Assembly: GCF_003355475.1 (NCBI RefSeq)
Contig: NZ_CP031356.1
Location: forward strand, 744,001 to 808,000
Direction: 5' to 3'
Length of the DNA stretch: 64,000 bases
Source: Brachybacterium saurashtrense
Lineage (GTDB): Bacteria; Actinomycetota; Actinomycetes; Actinomycetales; Dermabacteraceae
Position 1 is the stretch's first letter. Every line of letters begins with the position of its first letter. The translations under genes were made by a program, and so were the position numbers. Shown here piece after piece: positions 8,618 to 16,886 of the stretch. Below the pieces are notes generated by a model, which saw only the letters and a program-made list of their open reading frames with translations, ran no database searches and was not told the DNA's origin.

Positions 8618-8653
8618 GGTCCGCCCGCCGCCGCGCAGGGCGGCGGGCGGACC
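8618..8653 (-). terminator. Intercistronic hairpin between malE and malF
   Basis: Perfect 15-bp stem (8618-8632 with 8639-8653), six-base loop, ten bases after the malE stop. A partial terminator or mRNA 3'-end stabiliser here would raise binding protein over permeases, a common arrangement in sugar ABC operons. The rest of the 181-base gap shows nothing else clear. Confidence 0.55.
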
Positions 8654-8663
8654 GGCCGGAGGA

Positions 8664-9938
8664 TCAACCGATCGCGGTGGCGATCTCCTCGCCGGCGGCC
8701 TCCATCGTGGGGTGCGGATCGGCGCCGCCGACGATGTTGGCCTGCGCGATGCCCAGCGGGCCCCAGATCGCGGCCATCGCCGGGATCGCCGGCATCGGAT
8801 CGGCCGACTCGGCGGCCTCGGCGAAGATCGTCACGTGCTCGTCGCTGGCGGCGATCTCCTCGCGCAGCTGGAGGTTCACCGGGGGCAGCGGGTTCGCCTC
8901 GTACATCGCCTTGGCGACGTCGGGGGAGCCGGCCACATCGGTCATGAACTGCTGCGCGAAGCCGGCGTTGGCGCCGTTGGAGGCCACGTAGAAGGAGTTC
9001 ACGCCCGCGAAGGGCGCCGCCGGCTCCATGCCCTCGAAGCCGGGGATCGGCGAGATGGTGAACTCGATGCCCGAGTCGCGCACGTCCGCCAGGGCCCACG
9101 GGCCGGAGATCAGGTAGGCGGACTTGCCCTCGGTGAACAGGGAGATCGAGTTGTCGCCGGTGATCGAGTTCTTCAGCACGCCCTGCTCGCCGAGCTCGGC
9201 GATCTTGTCGGCCGCGGTGAGGGAGCCCTCCTGGCCCACGCCGAGGTCCGACGGGTCGAGGTTGCCCTCGGCGTCCCGGCCGAAGAGGTAGCCGCCGGCC
9301 GAGGTGTAGAGGGGCTGCATGTGGTACGGGTCGCCGGACTCGCCCACGGGCAGCGAGAGCACGTTCTCGGCGTCCCCCGCCTCCGCGGCGGAGATCAGCT
9401 CCTCGAGCGAGCTCGGCTCCGGGGTGTCGGTGAGCGCGTGGTTGGCGTACAGCGCGAGGGTCTCGACCGCGTACGGCACGCCGTAGGTCTGGCCGTCGTA
9501 GGTCACGGCCTCGAGGCCGATCGGGGCGATCGTGTCCGCCACGTCCGCCGGCAGCTGCACCGGGGAGATCGCACCGTTCTGCACCAAGTTGCCGATCCAG
9601 TCGTGGGCGCCCATGGTGACGTCCGGGCCGTTGCCGGCCTGGTTGGCGGTGATGAAGTTGGCCTGCAGCTCGTCGCCCGGGACCACCTCCACCACCACGT
9701 CGATCCCGTTCTGCTCGCCCCAGGCCTTGGCCGAGGGCTCGAGCGCGGGGGCCTTCTCCTCGTCGGCCCAGATCACCAGCTGGCCGCTCGAGCCGCCGGA
9801 GCCGGCGTCGCCGCCCGCGTCGGAGGAGCCGCCGGAGGCGCCGTCGGAGGTGTCGGACCCGCCGCCGCAGGCGGCCAGGACGGTCATCGAGGCGGCGACG
9901 CCACCCAGGGCGAGGAAACTCTTGCGGCGAATATTCAC
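8664..9938 (-). CDS. malE: Maltose/maltodextrin-binding lipoprotein MalE
   Basis: 424 residues. A lipoprotein signal starts at residue 1 (NIRRKSFLALGG), with lipobox VLAAC and acylated Cys near residue 24, then a Gly/Ser linker and a family 1 solute-binding domain. Motifs such as YGVPYAVETLALY, FTEGKSAYLISGPWAL and FAGVNSFYV are those of maltose-binding proteins. It would be anchored in the outer leaflet of the membrane and deliver sugar to MalFG. The GTG at 9938 is chosen because AAAGGAG lies six bases upstream and the signal peptide begins there; the open frame to 10385 is a shadow of the regulator gene. Confidence 0.93.
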   Translation of the reverse strand: MNIRRKSFLALGGVAASMTVLAACGGGSDTSDGASGGSSDAGGDAGSGGSSGQLVIWADEEKAPALEPSAKAWGEQNGIDVVVEVVPGDELQANFITANQAGNGPDVTMGAHDWIGNLVQNGAISPVQLPADVADTIAPIGLEAVTYDGQTYGVPYAVETLALYANHALTDTPEPSSLEELISAAEAGDAENVLSLPVGESGDPYHMQPLYTSAGGYLFGRDAEGNLDPSDLGVGQEGSLTAADKIAELGEQGVLKNSITGDNSISLFTEGKSAYLISGPWALADVRDSGIEFTISPIPGFEGMEPAAPFAGVNSFYVASNGANAGFAQQFMTDVAGSPDVAKAMYEANPLPPVNLQLREEIAASDEHVTIFAEAAESADPMPAIPAMAAIWGPLGIAQANIVGGADPHPTMEAAGEEIATAIG

Positions 9939-9997
9939 GTCTTCTCCTTTGAATCGTGGTCGTTCTCGACTGGTACAGGGCGATGCCTGATGCGGAC

Positions 9998-10027
9998 ACT
10001 GTAGGACGACGGGCCTTCGGTGTGCAA
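9998..10027 (-). promoter_or_regulatory. Promoter of the malEFG operon
   Basis: On the minus strand TTGCAC (10027-10022) and TACAGT (10003-9998) are separated by 18 bases. The -35 hexamer overlaps the repeated TGCAAGA half-sites of the probable operator, fitting repression by the divergent LacI-type protein. Confidence 0.55.
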
Positions 10028-10046
10028 GAATGTGCAAGATCTTGCA
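10022..10046. promoter_or_regulatory. LacI/MalR-type operator
   Basis: A perfect 14-bp palindrome TGCAAGATCTTGCA occupies 10033-10046 and a third half-site GTGCAAGA sits at 10022-10029, eleven bases away. Central CG-type symmetry and length are typical of LacI-family operators. It lies between the divergent malE and regulator genes. Confidence 0.65.
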
Positions 10047-10098
10047 GATGACGATTCGGCCACGCCGAGGACGACGGCGTGCCGGGAGGGAGAGCGCG

Positions 10099-11118
10099 AT
10101 GCCGCGACTCATCGATATCGCGAAGCGGGCAGGGGTCAGCGAGGCGACGGTCTCCCGCGTGCTCAACGGGCGCGCCGGGGTGAACGAGGAGACCCGCCGC
10201 GCGGTGCTGGAGGTGGCGCGGCGGATGGGTCGCGACGTCGGCGCCGCGGTCGCCGAGGACGGCCCGCTGGTGGGCGTGCTGGTGCCGGACCTCGACAACC
10301 AGGTGTTCACCTCCTGGGCGGAGCGCATCGAGGCCGAGCTGTTCGAGCGCGGCGCCTCCACCCTGGTGGCCATGCGCGCCCGCACGGTGGAGCGCGAGCG
10401 CGAGATCCTGCAACGTTTCCTGCGCTGCGGCGTCGACGCGCTGATCGTGGTCTCCGGTCACCACGCCCAGCAGCGCGCGCCGCTGGACCACTACCGCGAG
10501 GTGGTCGACGCGGGCGTGCCGCTGGTGCTGATCAACGGCGTGCGGGAGGATCTCGACGCCGCCTTCCTCTCCACGGATGACGAGCACGCCGTGCACGCCG
10601 TGCTCGGCCACCTGCAGGATCTGGGGCATCGCCGGGTGGGGCTCGCGGTGGGCGACGAGCACACCTGGCCGGTGCGCGAGAAGCTCCGCGCCTTCGAGGC
10701 GGGCACCGCCGGGTGGGGGCGGAGCCCCCAGCCCGTGGCCTTCACCGACTTCTCCTACGCCGGCGGCTACGAGGCCGCGCGGGACCTGGTGGGCCGCGGC
10801 GTCACGGCCATCGTGTGCGGCTCGGACGTGATGGCGGCCGGTGCGCTCGAAGGGGTTCGCTCCCTGGGCCTGCGCGTCCCCCAGGACGTCTCCGTGGTCG
10901 GCTACGACGACGTGTTCTGGGCGGCTCTGACGAACCCGCCGCTGACCACGGTGCGCCAGGGTGTCGGCTCGATCGCGCGCGCGGCCGTGCGCACCGCGCT
11001 CGGCGGCGGGGAGGACTCCCGCCGGCCCGCCCGCACCGAAGTGGTGTTCCGCCCCCAGCTGATCGCCCGCGGCTCCACCGCGGGAGCACCCGACGAGACG
11101 GCTAGCATGGAGCGGTGA
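10099..11118 (+). CDS. LacI-family transcriptional regulator of the maltose operon
   Basis: 339 residues: N-terminal HTH and hinge (LIDIAKRAGVSEATVSRVLNG at 3-23, shown here as DIAKRAGVS and EATVSRVLNG), then a periplasmic-binding-protein-like sensor domain with VGVLVPDLDNQVF and SVVGYDDVFWAALTNPPLTT. Expected to repress malEFG and the GH13 gene until maltose or a derivative binds. ATG 10099 is chosen because GGGAGGGAG precedes it and the HTH begins at residue 4; an upstream ATG at 10030 lies inside the operator. It is divergent from malE, the classic arrangement for a local regulator. The trpS gene overlaps its stop by four bases. Confidence 0.9.
   Translation: MPRLIDIAKRAGVSEATVSRVLNGRAGVNEETRRAVLEVARRMGRDVGAAVAEDGPLVGVLVPDLDNQVFTSWAERIEAELFERGASTLVAMRARTVEREREILQRFLRCGVDALIVVSGHHAQQRAPLDHYREVVDAGVPLVLINGVREDLDAAFLSTDDEHAVHAVLGHLQDLGHRRVGLAVGDEHTWPVREKLRAFEAGTAGWGRSPQPVAFTDFSYAGGYEAARDLVGRGVTAIVCGSDVMAAGALEGVRSLGLRVPQDVSVVGYDDVFWAALTNPPLTTVRQGVGSIARAAVRTALGGGEDSRRPARTEVVFRPQLIARGSTAGAPDETASMER
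11103..11108 (+). promoter_or_regulatory. -10 box for trpS inside the regulator gene
   Basis: TAGCAT six bases before GTG 11115, so trpS could be read from its own leaderless transcript as well as by read-through. Confidence 0.4.
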
Positions 11119-12191
11119 CCTCACCGAACGACTCCCGCACCAGCTACGACACCGCCCAGGAGCGCAGCGACAGGATCTGGGCCCGGATCGACACCGATCC
11201 CTCGGGCCTGCGCATGCTCACCGGCGACCGCCCCACCGGCGCCCTGCACATCGGCCACTACTTCGGCTCGCTGCGCAACCGGGTGCGGCTCCAGGACGCC
11301 GGCGTGGAGACCTGGCTGATCGTCGCGGACTACCAGGTGATCACCGACCGCGAGGTGATCGGCGACATCAAGGGCTCGGTGCGCGAGCTCCTCACTGACT
11401 ACCTCGCCGCGGGCATCGATCCGGAGCGCTCCACGATCTTCACGCACTCCGCGGTGCCGGCGCTGAACCAGCTGATGCTGCCGTTCCTCTCGCTGGTCAC
11501 CCAGCCGGAGCTCGAGCGCAACCCCACGGTGAAGACCGAGCTGGCCGCCGCCGGGAAGTCCGCCATGGGCGGGCTGCTGCTCACCTACCCGGTGCACCAG
11601 GCCGCGGACATCCTGTTCTGCCACGGGAATCTGGTGCCGGTGGGGCGCGACCAGCTGCCGCACATCGAGCAGACCCGCGTGATCGCCCGCCGCTTCAACG
11701 AGCGCTTCGCCGGCGGCGAGGCCTACTTCCCCGAGCCCGACGCCCTGCTCTCCGAGGCGCCCACGATCCTGGGCCTGGACGGCGAGCACAAGATGAGCAA
11801 GTCCCGGGGCAACACCGTGATGCTGCGCATGGACGCCGACGAGACGGTGAAGAAGATCAAGAAGGCGAAGACGGACTCCGACCGTCGCATCACCTTCGAC
11901 CCCGAGGGGCGGCCGGAGGTGGCGAACCTGCTCACCATCGCCTCGCAGGCCAGCGGCCGCACGCCCGAGGAGATCGCCGAGGAGATCGGCGATGGGGGTG
12001 CGGGCACCCTGAAGCTCCACACCGCCGAGGCGCTGAACGACCACCTCGCCCCGCTGCGCGCCCGTCGCGCCGAGCTCGAGCAGGATCCCGGGTATCTCTT
12101 CGAGGTGCTGCGGGCCGGCAACGAGCGCGCGAACGCGGAGGCGGAGGCGACCCTCGCCCGGGTGCGGGAGTACATGGGGATGCTCTACTGA
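11115..12191 (+). CDS. trpS: Tryptophanyl-tRNA synthetase, type II (auxiliary-type) subclass
   Basis: 358 residues. The class I signatures are ALHIGHYFG (HIGH, about 45-48) and EHKMSKSRGN (KMSKS, about 226-230). The N-terminal LTGDRPTGALHIGH, followed by SLRNRVRLQD, is the pattern of the second bacterial TrpRS group (as in Deinococcus TrpRS II and the indolmycin-resistant Streptomyces enzyme), unlike FSGVKPTGxLTLGNYLG of the common form; this is from memory. It charges tRNA-Trp in the cytoplasm. The GTG overlaps the regulator stop (GTGA) and a TAGCAT box sits six bases upstream. Whether it is the only TrpRS in the genome cannot be told here. Confidence 0.92.
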   Translation: MTSPNDSRTSYDTAQERSDRIWARIDTDPSGLRMLTGDRPTGALHIGHYFGSLRNRVRLQDAGVETWLIVADYQVITDREVIGDIKGSVRELLTDYLAAGIDPERSTIFTHSAVPALNQLMLPFLSLVTQPELERNPTVKTELAAAGKSAMGGLLLTYPVHQAADILFCHGNLVPVGRDQLPHIEQTRVIARRFNERFAGGEAYFPEPDALLSEAPTILGLDGEHKMSKSRGNTVMLRMDADETVKKIKKAKTDSDRRITFDPEGRPEVANLLTIASQASGRTPEEIAEEIGDGGAGTLKLHTAEALNDHLAPLRARRAELEQDPGYLFEVLRAGNERANAEAEATLARVREYMGMLY

Positions 12192-12232
12192 GGCAACGAC
12201 GGTGACGGGGCACACTCACCCGTCGCACGGTT

Positions 12233-12238
12233 TATGAT
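12233..12238 (+). promoter_or_regulatory. Possible -10 box for cysK
   Basis: TATGAT in the 103-base trpS-cysK gap, 57 bases before the cysK start. No good -35 at standard spacing. A GAGGAGAAGC ribosome site precedes the ATG at 12295. Confidence 0.35.
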
Positions 12239-12294
12239 GGAGCCAAGAGCATCTTAGAGCCCCGCCCCGGGCGGGAACCCGACCGAGGAGAAGC

Positions 12295-13224
12295 ATGCCT
12301 GTCTACGAGAACGTCTCCGAGCTGGTGGGCCGCACCCCGCTGGTGAAGCTCAATCGCCTGGGCGAGGACGTCAAGGCCACCGTCCTGGCCAAGCTCGAGT
12401 TCTACAACCCCGCCAACTCCGTCAAGGACCGCATCGGCGTGGCCATGATCGATGCCGCCGAGCAGTCCGGACAGCTCCAGCCCGGCGGCACCATCGTGGA
12501 GGCCACCAGCGGCAACACCGGGATCGCCCTGGCGATGATCGGCAGCTCGCGCGGGTACCGGGTGGTGCTCACCATGCCCGAGTCGATGTCCAAGGAGCGG
12601 CGGATGCTGCTGCGCGCCTACGGGGCGGAGCTCATCCTCACCGAGGCGGCCAAGGGCATGAAGGGCGCCGTGGAGAAGGCCGAGGAGATCGCCGCCGAGC
12701 GGGGTGCGGTCCAGGTCAAGCAGTTCGACAACCCCGCGAACGTGGACATCCACCGCCGCACCACCGCGGAGGAGATCTGGACGGACACCGACGGCGCGGT
12801 CGACGCCCTCGTGGCCGGCATCGGCACCGGCGGCACCATCAGCGGCGTGGGCCAGGTGCTCAAGGAGCGCAAGGGCGAGGTGAAGATCATCGCCGTCGAG
12901 CCCGAGGAGTCCGCCATCCTCAACGGCGGCCAGCCCGGCCCGCACAAGATCCAGGGCCTGGGGGCGAACTTCGTGCCGTCGATCCTGGACCGCGAGGTGT
13001 ACGACGAGGTGCTGGACATCGACGCGGAGACCGCCATGGAGCGAGCCCGCGCCGTGGCCCGCACGGAGGGTCTGCTGGTGGGCATCTCCTCCGGCGCCGC
13101 GATCGAGGCGGCGGCCCGGATCGGCGCCCGCGAGGAGTTCGCCGGGAAGACCATCGTGGTGGTCGTGCCCTCCTTCGGCGAGCGCTACCTCTCCACCCCG
13201 CTGTTCGCCGAGTACGCGGACTGA
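12295..13224 (+). CDS. cysK: O-acetylserine sulfhydrylase (cysteine synthase A)
   Basis: 309 residues, standard length. PLP-binding Lys44 lies in [11 protein letters not shown], and the phosphate/substrate loop is [10 protein letters not shown] (71-80). [12 protein letters not shown] follows in the large domain, and the end is [11 protein letters not shown]. It makes cysteine from O-acetylserine and sulfide with acetate release. It is 14 bases ahead of the serine acetyltransferase, so both steps of cysteine synthesis are one transcription unit. Clear ribosome site GAGGAGAAGC before ATG 12295. Confidence 0.96.
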   Translation: MPVYENVSELVGRTPLVKLNRLGEDVKATVLAKLEFYNPANSVKDRIGVAMIDAAEQSGQLQPGGTIVEATSGNTGIALAMIGSSRGYRVVLTMPESMSKERRMLLRAYGAELILTEAAKGMKGAVEKAEEIAAERGAVQVKQFDNPANVDIHRRTTAEEIWTDTDGAVDALVAGIGTGGTISGVGQVLKERKGEVKIIAVEPEESAILNGGQPGPHKIQGLGANFVPSILDREVYDEVLDIDAETAMERARAVARTEGLLVGISSGAAIEAAARIGAREEFAGKTIVVVVPSFGERYLSTPLFAEYAD

Positions 13225-13238
13225 GCACGGGCGCGCCG

Positions 13239-13826
13239 GTGCGGACGAGCCCGCTGGACAGGGTGATGGACGCCGTCGCGACGGTCCGGGAGGACCTCGC
13301 GGCGGCGCACCGTCGCGACCCCGCGGCCACCGACGACCTCGCGATCCTGCTCACCGCCCCCGGTCTGCACGCGATCTGGGCCCACCGGATCGCCCACCGG
13401 CTGTGGACTCGCGGCGCGCGGCTGCCCGCCCTGGTGCTGGCGCAGGGCGTGCGCTCGGTGACCGGGGTGGAGATCCATCCCGGCGCCACCATCGGGCGGC
13501 GCTTCTTCATCGATCACGGCATGGGCGTGGTGGTGGGGGAGACCGCCGAGGTGGGGGACGACGTGATGCTCTACCACGGCGTCACCCTGGGCGGGCGCTC
13601 GATGGAGCGCGTCAAGCGCCATCCCACCGTGGAGGACGGCGTCACCATCGGTGCGGGAGCCCGCGTGCTGGGCCCCGTGGTGCTCGGCGAGGGCTCCCAG
13701 ATCGGCGCCAACGCCGTGGTGGTCAAGGACGTCCCGGCCCGGGCCACCGCGGTGGGGATCCCGGCCACGGTGCGCACCGGCGCCGCGCACGCCGAGGAGC
13801 AGGTGGACCCGGCGATCTGGATCTGA
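13239..13826 (+). CDS. cysE: Serine O-acetyltransferase
   Basis: 195 residues, the short EpsC-type form. An alpha-helical N-terminal part is followed by a left-handed beta-helix of hexapeptide repeats from about residue 85 ([36 protein letters not shown], and [18 protein letters not shown]). The catalytic His is within IDHGMG. It acetylates serine with acetyl-CoA, supplying CysK. The C-terminus DPAIWI ends in Ile, as expected for docking into CysK to form the cysteine synthase complex. GTG 13239 gives the full N-terminus; ATG 13266 is an alternative. Confidence 0.95.
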   Translation: MRTSPLDRVMDAVATVREDLAAAHRRDPAATDDLAILLTAPGLHAIWAHRIAHRLWTRGARLPALVLAQGVRSVTGVEIHPGATIGRRFFIDHGMGVVVGETAEVGDDVMLYHGVTLGGRSMERVKRHPTVEDGVTIGAGARVLGPVVLGEGSQIGANAVVVKDVPARATAVGIPATVRTGAAHAEEQVDPAIWI

Positions 13827-13839
13827 GCGCCCGCCGGGC

Positions 13840-14619
13840 TCAGGCGGAGAACGGGTCCAGGAAGGACGTTCCGCCCACGCGGTTCCTGTGCCGCTCCCAG
13901 TCGGGCAGCACCTCGTGCGCGTCCTCCGCGAGGACGTGATCGAACACCGTGCCCGCCTCGAGGGGCGGGTCGATGTCCACCAGCACGGTCGTCGCACCGT
14001 GCTCCGCCGCCAGGGGCGCCAGGCTGGCGGCGGGGAACACCACCCCGCTGGTGCCGACGGCCACGAACAGATCCGCCTGCCGGGCGAGCCGCAGAGAGAG
14101 CTCGAGATCCATCGCCGGCAGCTGCTCGTCGAAGAGCACCACGTCGGGGCGGGTCGGCGAGCCGCAGCGCGGGCAACGGGAGGGCACCCCGTGATCCTCC
14201 GGGCGCGGCCCCTCGCCCGGCGACAGCACCGCCGACCAGGCGCACTCCGCGCCCAGGCAGGTGGCGCGCAGCGCGCTGCCGTGCAGCTCGGCCACCACAT
14301 CGCTGCCGGCCGCCTGGTGCAGTCCGTCGATGTTCTGCGTGATCACGGGCGCCTCCAGGCGGGCGATCGCGCGATGCCCCGGGGTGGGGCCGTGCTCCTG
14401 GGCGATCCTCGCCATCCGGCCCCACACCCGCCACAGCTGGGGCAGCGAGTCCGGGAGCCTGTCGGCGTGCATCGCCTGCTCGGTCTCCGGCTCCAGCGCC
14501 CACAGCCCGTCCGGGCCGCGGAAGGTGCCCAGTCCCGTGCGGGCGCTCAGGCCCGAGCCGGTGAGGAACACGATCCGGCGATGCGCTGGCCCGGGCGTGA
14601 AGCGACCCGCCGCGCTCAC
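13840..14619 (-). CDS. Sir2-family NAD-dependent protein deacylase
   Basis: 259 residues. NAD-binding TGSGLSARTGLGTFRG (20-35) differs from the usual GAGxSxxSGIPxFR but keeps its skeleton. TQNIDGLHQAAG (94-105), catalytic His113 in ELHGS, and four zinc cysteines at 121, 126, 149 and 152 are present. It removes acyl groups from lysines using NAD. Acetyl-CoA synthetase at 47.6 kb is a classic sirtuin target. GTG 14619 overlaps the stop of the upstream aldo/keto reductase by four bases (GTGA), so translation is coupled. It converges on cysE with only 13 bases between. Confidence 0.88.
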   Translation of the reverse strand: MSAAGRFTPGPAHRRIVFLTGSGLSARTGLGTFRGPDGLWALEPETEQAMHADRLPDSLPQLWRVWGRMARIAQEHGPTPGHRAIARLEAPVITQNIDGLHQAAGSDVVAELHGSALRATCLGAECAWSAVLSPGEGPRPEDHGVPSRCPRCGSPTRPDVVLFDEQLPAMDLELSLRLARQADLFVAVGTSGVVFPAASLAPLAAEHGATTVLVDIDPPLEAGTVFDHVLAEDAHEVLPDWERHRNRVGGTSFLDPFSA

Positions 14620-15461
14620 CACTCCTCGTGCTCGCGCGAGTCCCAGGCGGCGTCCTCCCCGAGGTCGAGGGAGGCGAGCAGGGCGCGGTCCGCATCGTCC
14701 AGCGTCACGTGGCCGAGGGTGGCGTTGTCGCGCTGGCGCTGGGGGTCGCTGGACTTCGGGATCACCACGATGTCCTGATCGATCGCCCAGCGCAGCGAGA
14801 CCTGCGAGGGGGAGACGCCGTGCCTGCGCGCCACCTTCTGCAGCGCGAACTGGGCCGAGAGCCCCTCGCGACCGCCCAGCGGGCCCCAGGCCTCGGTGAC
14901 GATCCCGTGCTCGCGGTGGAAGGCCACCGCCTCCGGGCGGGGCATCGCGGGGGAGAGCTGGATCTGGTTGACCTCGGGGGTGACGCCGGTGGCGTCGATC
15001 AGCTCCTGCAGCTGCTCGGGGCGGAAGTTCGAGACGCCGATGTGCAGCGCCCGGCCCTCCTCCTTGAGGTCGATGAGGGTGCGCCAGGTGTCCAGGGCCA
15101 GGCCGCGGGAGGGGTTGGGCCAGTGGATCAGCACCAGCGCCGCGCGCTCGGCGCCCAGGCGGCGCAGGGATTCGAGGTATCCCGCCCGGGTCGCCTCGCG
15201 GCCCTGATCGCCGCCGGCGATCTTGGTGGTGACCAGCACCTGCTCGGGGTCGACGCCGCTGGCGCGCACGCCCTCGCCCACGGCCGCCTCGTTGCCGTAC
15301 TGGGCGGCGGTGTCGATCAGGCGGTAGCCGGAGCGCAGGGCGGCCGCGACCGCCTCCGCGCCGCCCACGCCCTTGAGGGACGAGGTGCCGAAGCCGATCA
15401 GCGGGAACGCGGTCCCGTCGGCGAGCGTGGTGGTGGGGATGGTCAGGTCGGTCGCGGTCAC
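14616..15461 (-). CDS. Aldo/keto reductase
   Basis: 281 residues, full-length AKR. Catalytic tetrad Asp50, Tyr55, Lys80 and His113 is visible in LIDTAAQYGNE, VTTKI and LIHWP. GVSNF and IPKSS (NADPH-binding) follow. A 2,5-diketo-gluconate-reductase-like (AKR5) NADPH-dependent carbonyl reductase is likely; the natural substrate is unknown. GTG 15461 has GGAGG a few bases upstream. It is the first gene of a two-gene unit with the sirtuin, divergent from arcA across 144 bases. Confidence 0.9.
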   Translation of the reverse strand: MTATDLTIPTTTLADGTAFPLIGFGTSSLKGVGGAEAVAAALRSGYRLIDTAAQYGNEAAVGEGVRASGVDPEQVLVTTKIAGGDQGREATRAGYLESLRRLGAERAALVLIHWPNPSRGLALDTWRTLIDLKEEGRALHIGVSNFRPEQLQELIDATGVTPEVNQIQLSPAMPRPEAVAFHREHGIVTEAWGPLGGREGLSAQFALQKVARRHGVSPSQVSLRWAIDQDIVVIPKSSDPQRQRDNATLGHVTLDDADRALLASLDLGEDAAWDSREHEEW

Positions 15462-15555
15462 GGGCCCTCCAGGGACGATTGCGGTGCGGACCGTGCCAGC
15501 CTACCGATCCCTCGCCGTGCGCCGCCGTGCGCACCGGGGGACTCCGCCCTGACGC

Positions 15556-15582
15556 GCGTGCACGCTCTGTTAGCGTGCACGC
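15556..15582. promoter_or_regulatory. Twin palindromes upstream of arcA
   Basis: The 10-bp perfect palindrome GCGTGCACGC occurs twice (15556-15565 and 15573-15582) with a seven-base spacer, so centres are 17 bases apart, 24 bases before arcA. This looks like a paired operator. It does not resemble an ArgR box I know. Confidence 0.5.
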
Positions 15583-15605
15583 AGTCGAGACGTGGAGGAC
15601 TCCCC

Positions 15606-16838
15606 ATGGCACTGTCGCCCGCACCCCGCACCGGTGTGCATGACGAGATCTCCGCGCTGCGCCGCGTGATGGTCCACGCCCCCGGCCCCGAGCTGGAGAG
15701 GCTCACCCCGGACACCCGCGAGGAGCTCCTGTTCGACGAGGTGCTGTGGCGCGATCGCGCGCAGGCCCAGCACGCCGAGTTCACCTCCTTGCTGCGCGAC
15801 GAGGGCGTGGAGGTGCTGGAGCTGGCCGTCCTGCTCGCGGACCTGGTGGCCGAGCCCGCCCTGCGCGAGGAGATCCTCCGGCGTGCGCTGGACCCGGCGG
15901 TGCTGGGCGACATCGCGGTGCAGGATCTCCACGGGGCGCTCGCCCAGCTGTCGCCGCGGCACCTGGTGGACGTGCTGATCGGCGGGATCACGGTGGGGGA
16001 GCTGCGTGCCCTGGGGGTGAGCCTGCGCTCGATCGCGCTGCACGGCGCGCCGCCGGAGCACCTGGTCCTGGACCCTCTGCCCAACCACCTGTTCACCCGC
16101 GACCCCTCGGCCTGGATCGGGGACGTGGTCTCGGTGAGCGCCATGCGCCACCCGGCCCGGCGCCGCGAGAGCCTGCACCTGGAGATGATCTACCGCCACC
16201 ATCCGCAGTTCGCCGGGGAGGCGGCGCCCCGCCGCCTGGTGGGGCGCGACGGCGCCGGGGCGGCCACGGTGGAGGGCGGGGACGTGATGATGCTGTCCTC
16301 GCGGGTGCTCGCCGTGGGGATGTCGGAGCGCACGAGCGCCGTGGGGGTCGAGCGGCTCGCCGCGGACCTGCTGGCCGACGGCTCCGTGGAGCGGGTGGTG
16401 GCGATCGCGCTGCCGCACCGTCGCTCGATGATGCATCTGGACACGGTCACCACCGTGGTGGACGAGGAGTCGATGCTGCGCTTTGGTCCGCTCGAGCCGC
16501 TGGAGACCTTCGAGATCGAGCGGGCGGGGGAGCGGCTGCTCAGCCGGGCGCGTCCGGCCGACGAGATGGACGCGGTGCTGGCCCGCGGCCTGGGCGTGCC
16601 CTCCCTGCGGGTGCTCACGCCGCCGCTGGACGCCTACGCCGCGGCGCGCGAGCAGTGGGACGACGGCTGCAACGTGCTGGCGCTCGCCCCCGGGCGGGTG
16701 ATCGCCTACGAGCGCGCGGCGGCCACCAACGAGTACCTGCGCGGCGAGGGCGTGGAGGTGCTGGAGTTCGCGGGCGACGAGCTGGGGCGCGGGCGCGGCG
16801 GGCCGCGCTGCATGAGCTGCCCGGTGGCGCGCGACTGA
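15606..16838 (+). CDS. arcA: Arginine deiminase
   Basis: 410 residues, normal length. N-terminal SALRRVMVHAPGPELERL (about 16-33), then FTRDPSAW, the MHLDTV motif with its catalytic His (about 278-283) and the C-terminal GGPRCMSCP carrying the catalytic Cys at 402. It hydrolyses arginine to citrulline and ammonia. No ornithine carbamoyltransferase or carbamate kinase follows, so the ADI pathway is not encoded as a cluster here. ATG 15606 is set by GGAGG eight bases upstream; the much longer open frame is a shadow of the AKR gene. Confidence 0.95.
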   Translation: MALSPAPRTGVHDEISALRRVMVHAPGPELERLTPDTREELLFDEVLWRDRAQAQHAEFTSLLRDEGVEVLELAVLLADLVAEPALREEILRRALDPAVLGDIAVQDLHGALAQLSPRHLVDVLIGGITVGELRALGVSLRSIALHGAPPEHLVLDPLPNHLFTRDPSAWIGDVVSVSAMRHPARRRESLHLEMIYRHHPQFAGEAAPRRLVGRDGAGAATVEGGDVMMLSSRVLAVGMSERTSAVGVERLAADLLADGSVERVVAIALPHRRSMMHLDTVTTVVDEESMLRFGPLEPLETFEIERAGERLLSRARPADEMDAVLARGLGVPSLRVLTPPLDAYAAAREQWDDGCNVLALAPGRVIAYERAAATNEYLRGEGVEVLEFAGDELGRGRGGPRCMSCPVARD

Positions 16839-16886
16839 CCCTCGCGCCCGACGCACCGATGTGCCCGCCTCGCCGCCGCGCCCTGC

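Noticed and set aside
9860-9938. Twin-arginine signal on MalE
   Set aside because: RRKSFL has two residues between RR and FL instead of one, and the sequence runs into a lipobox; a Sec lipoprotein is more likely.
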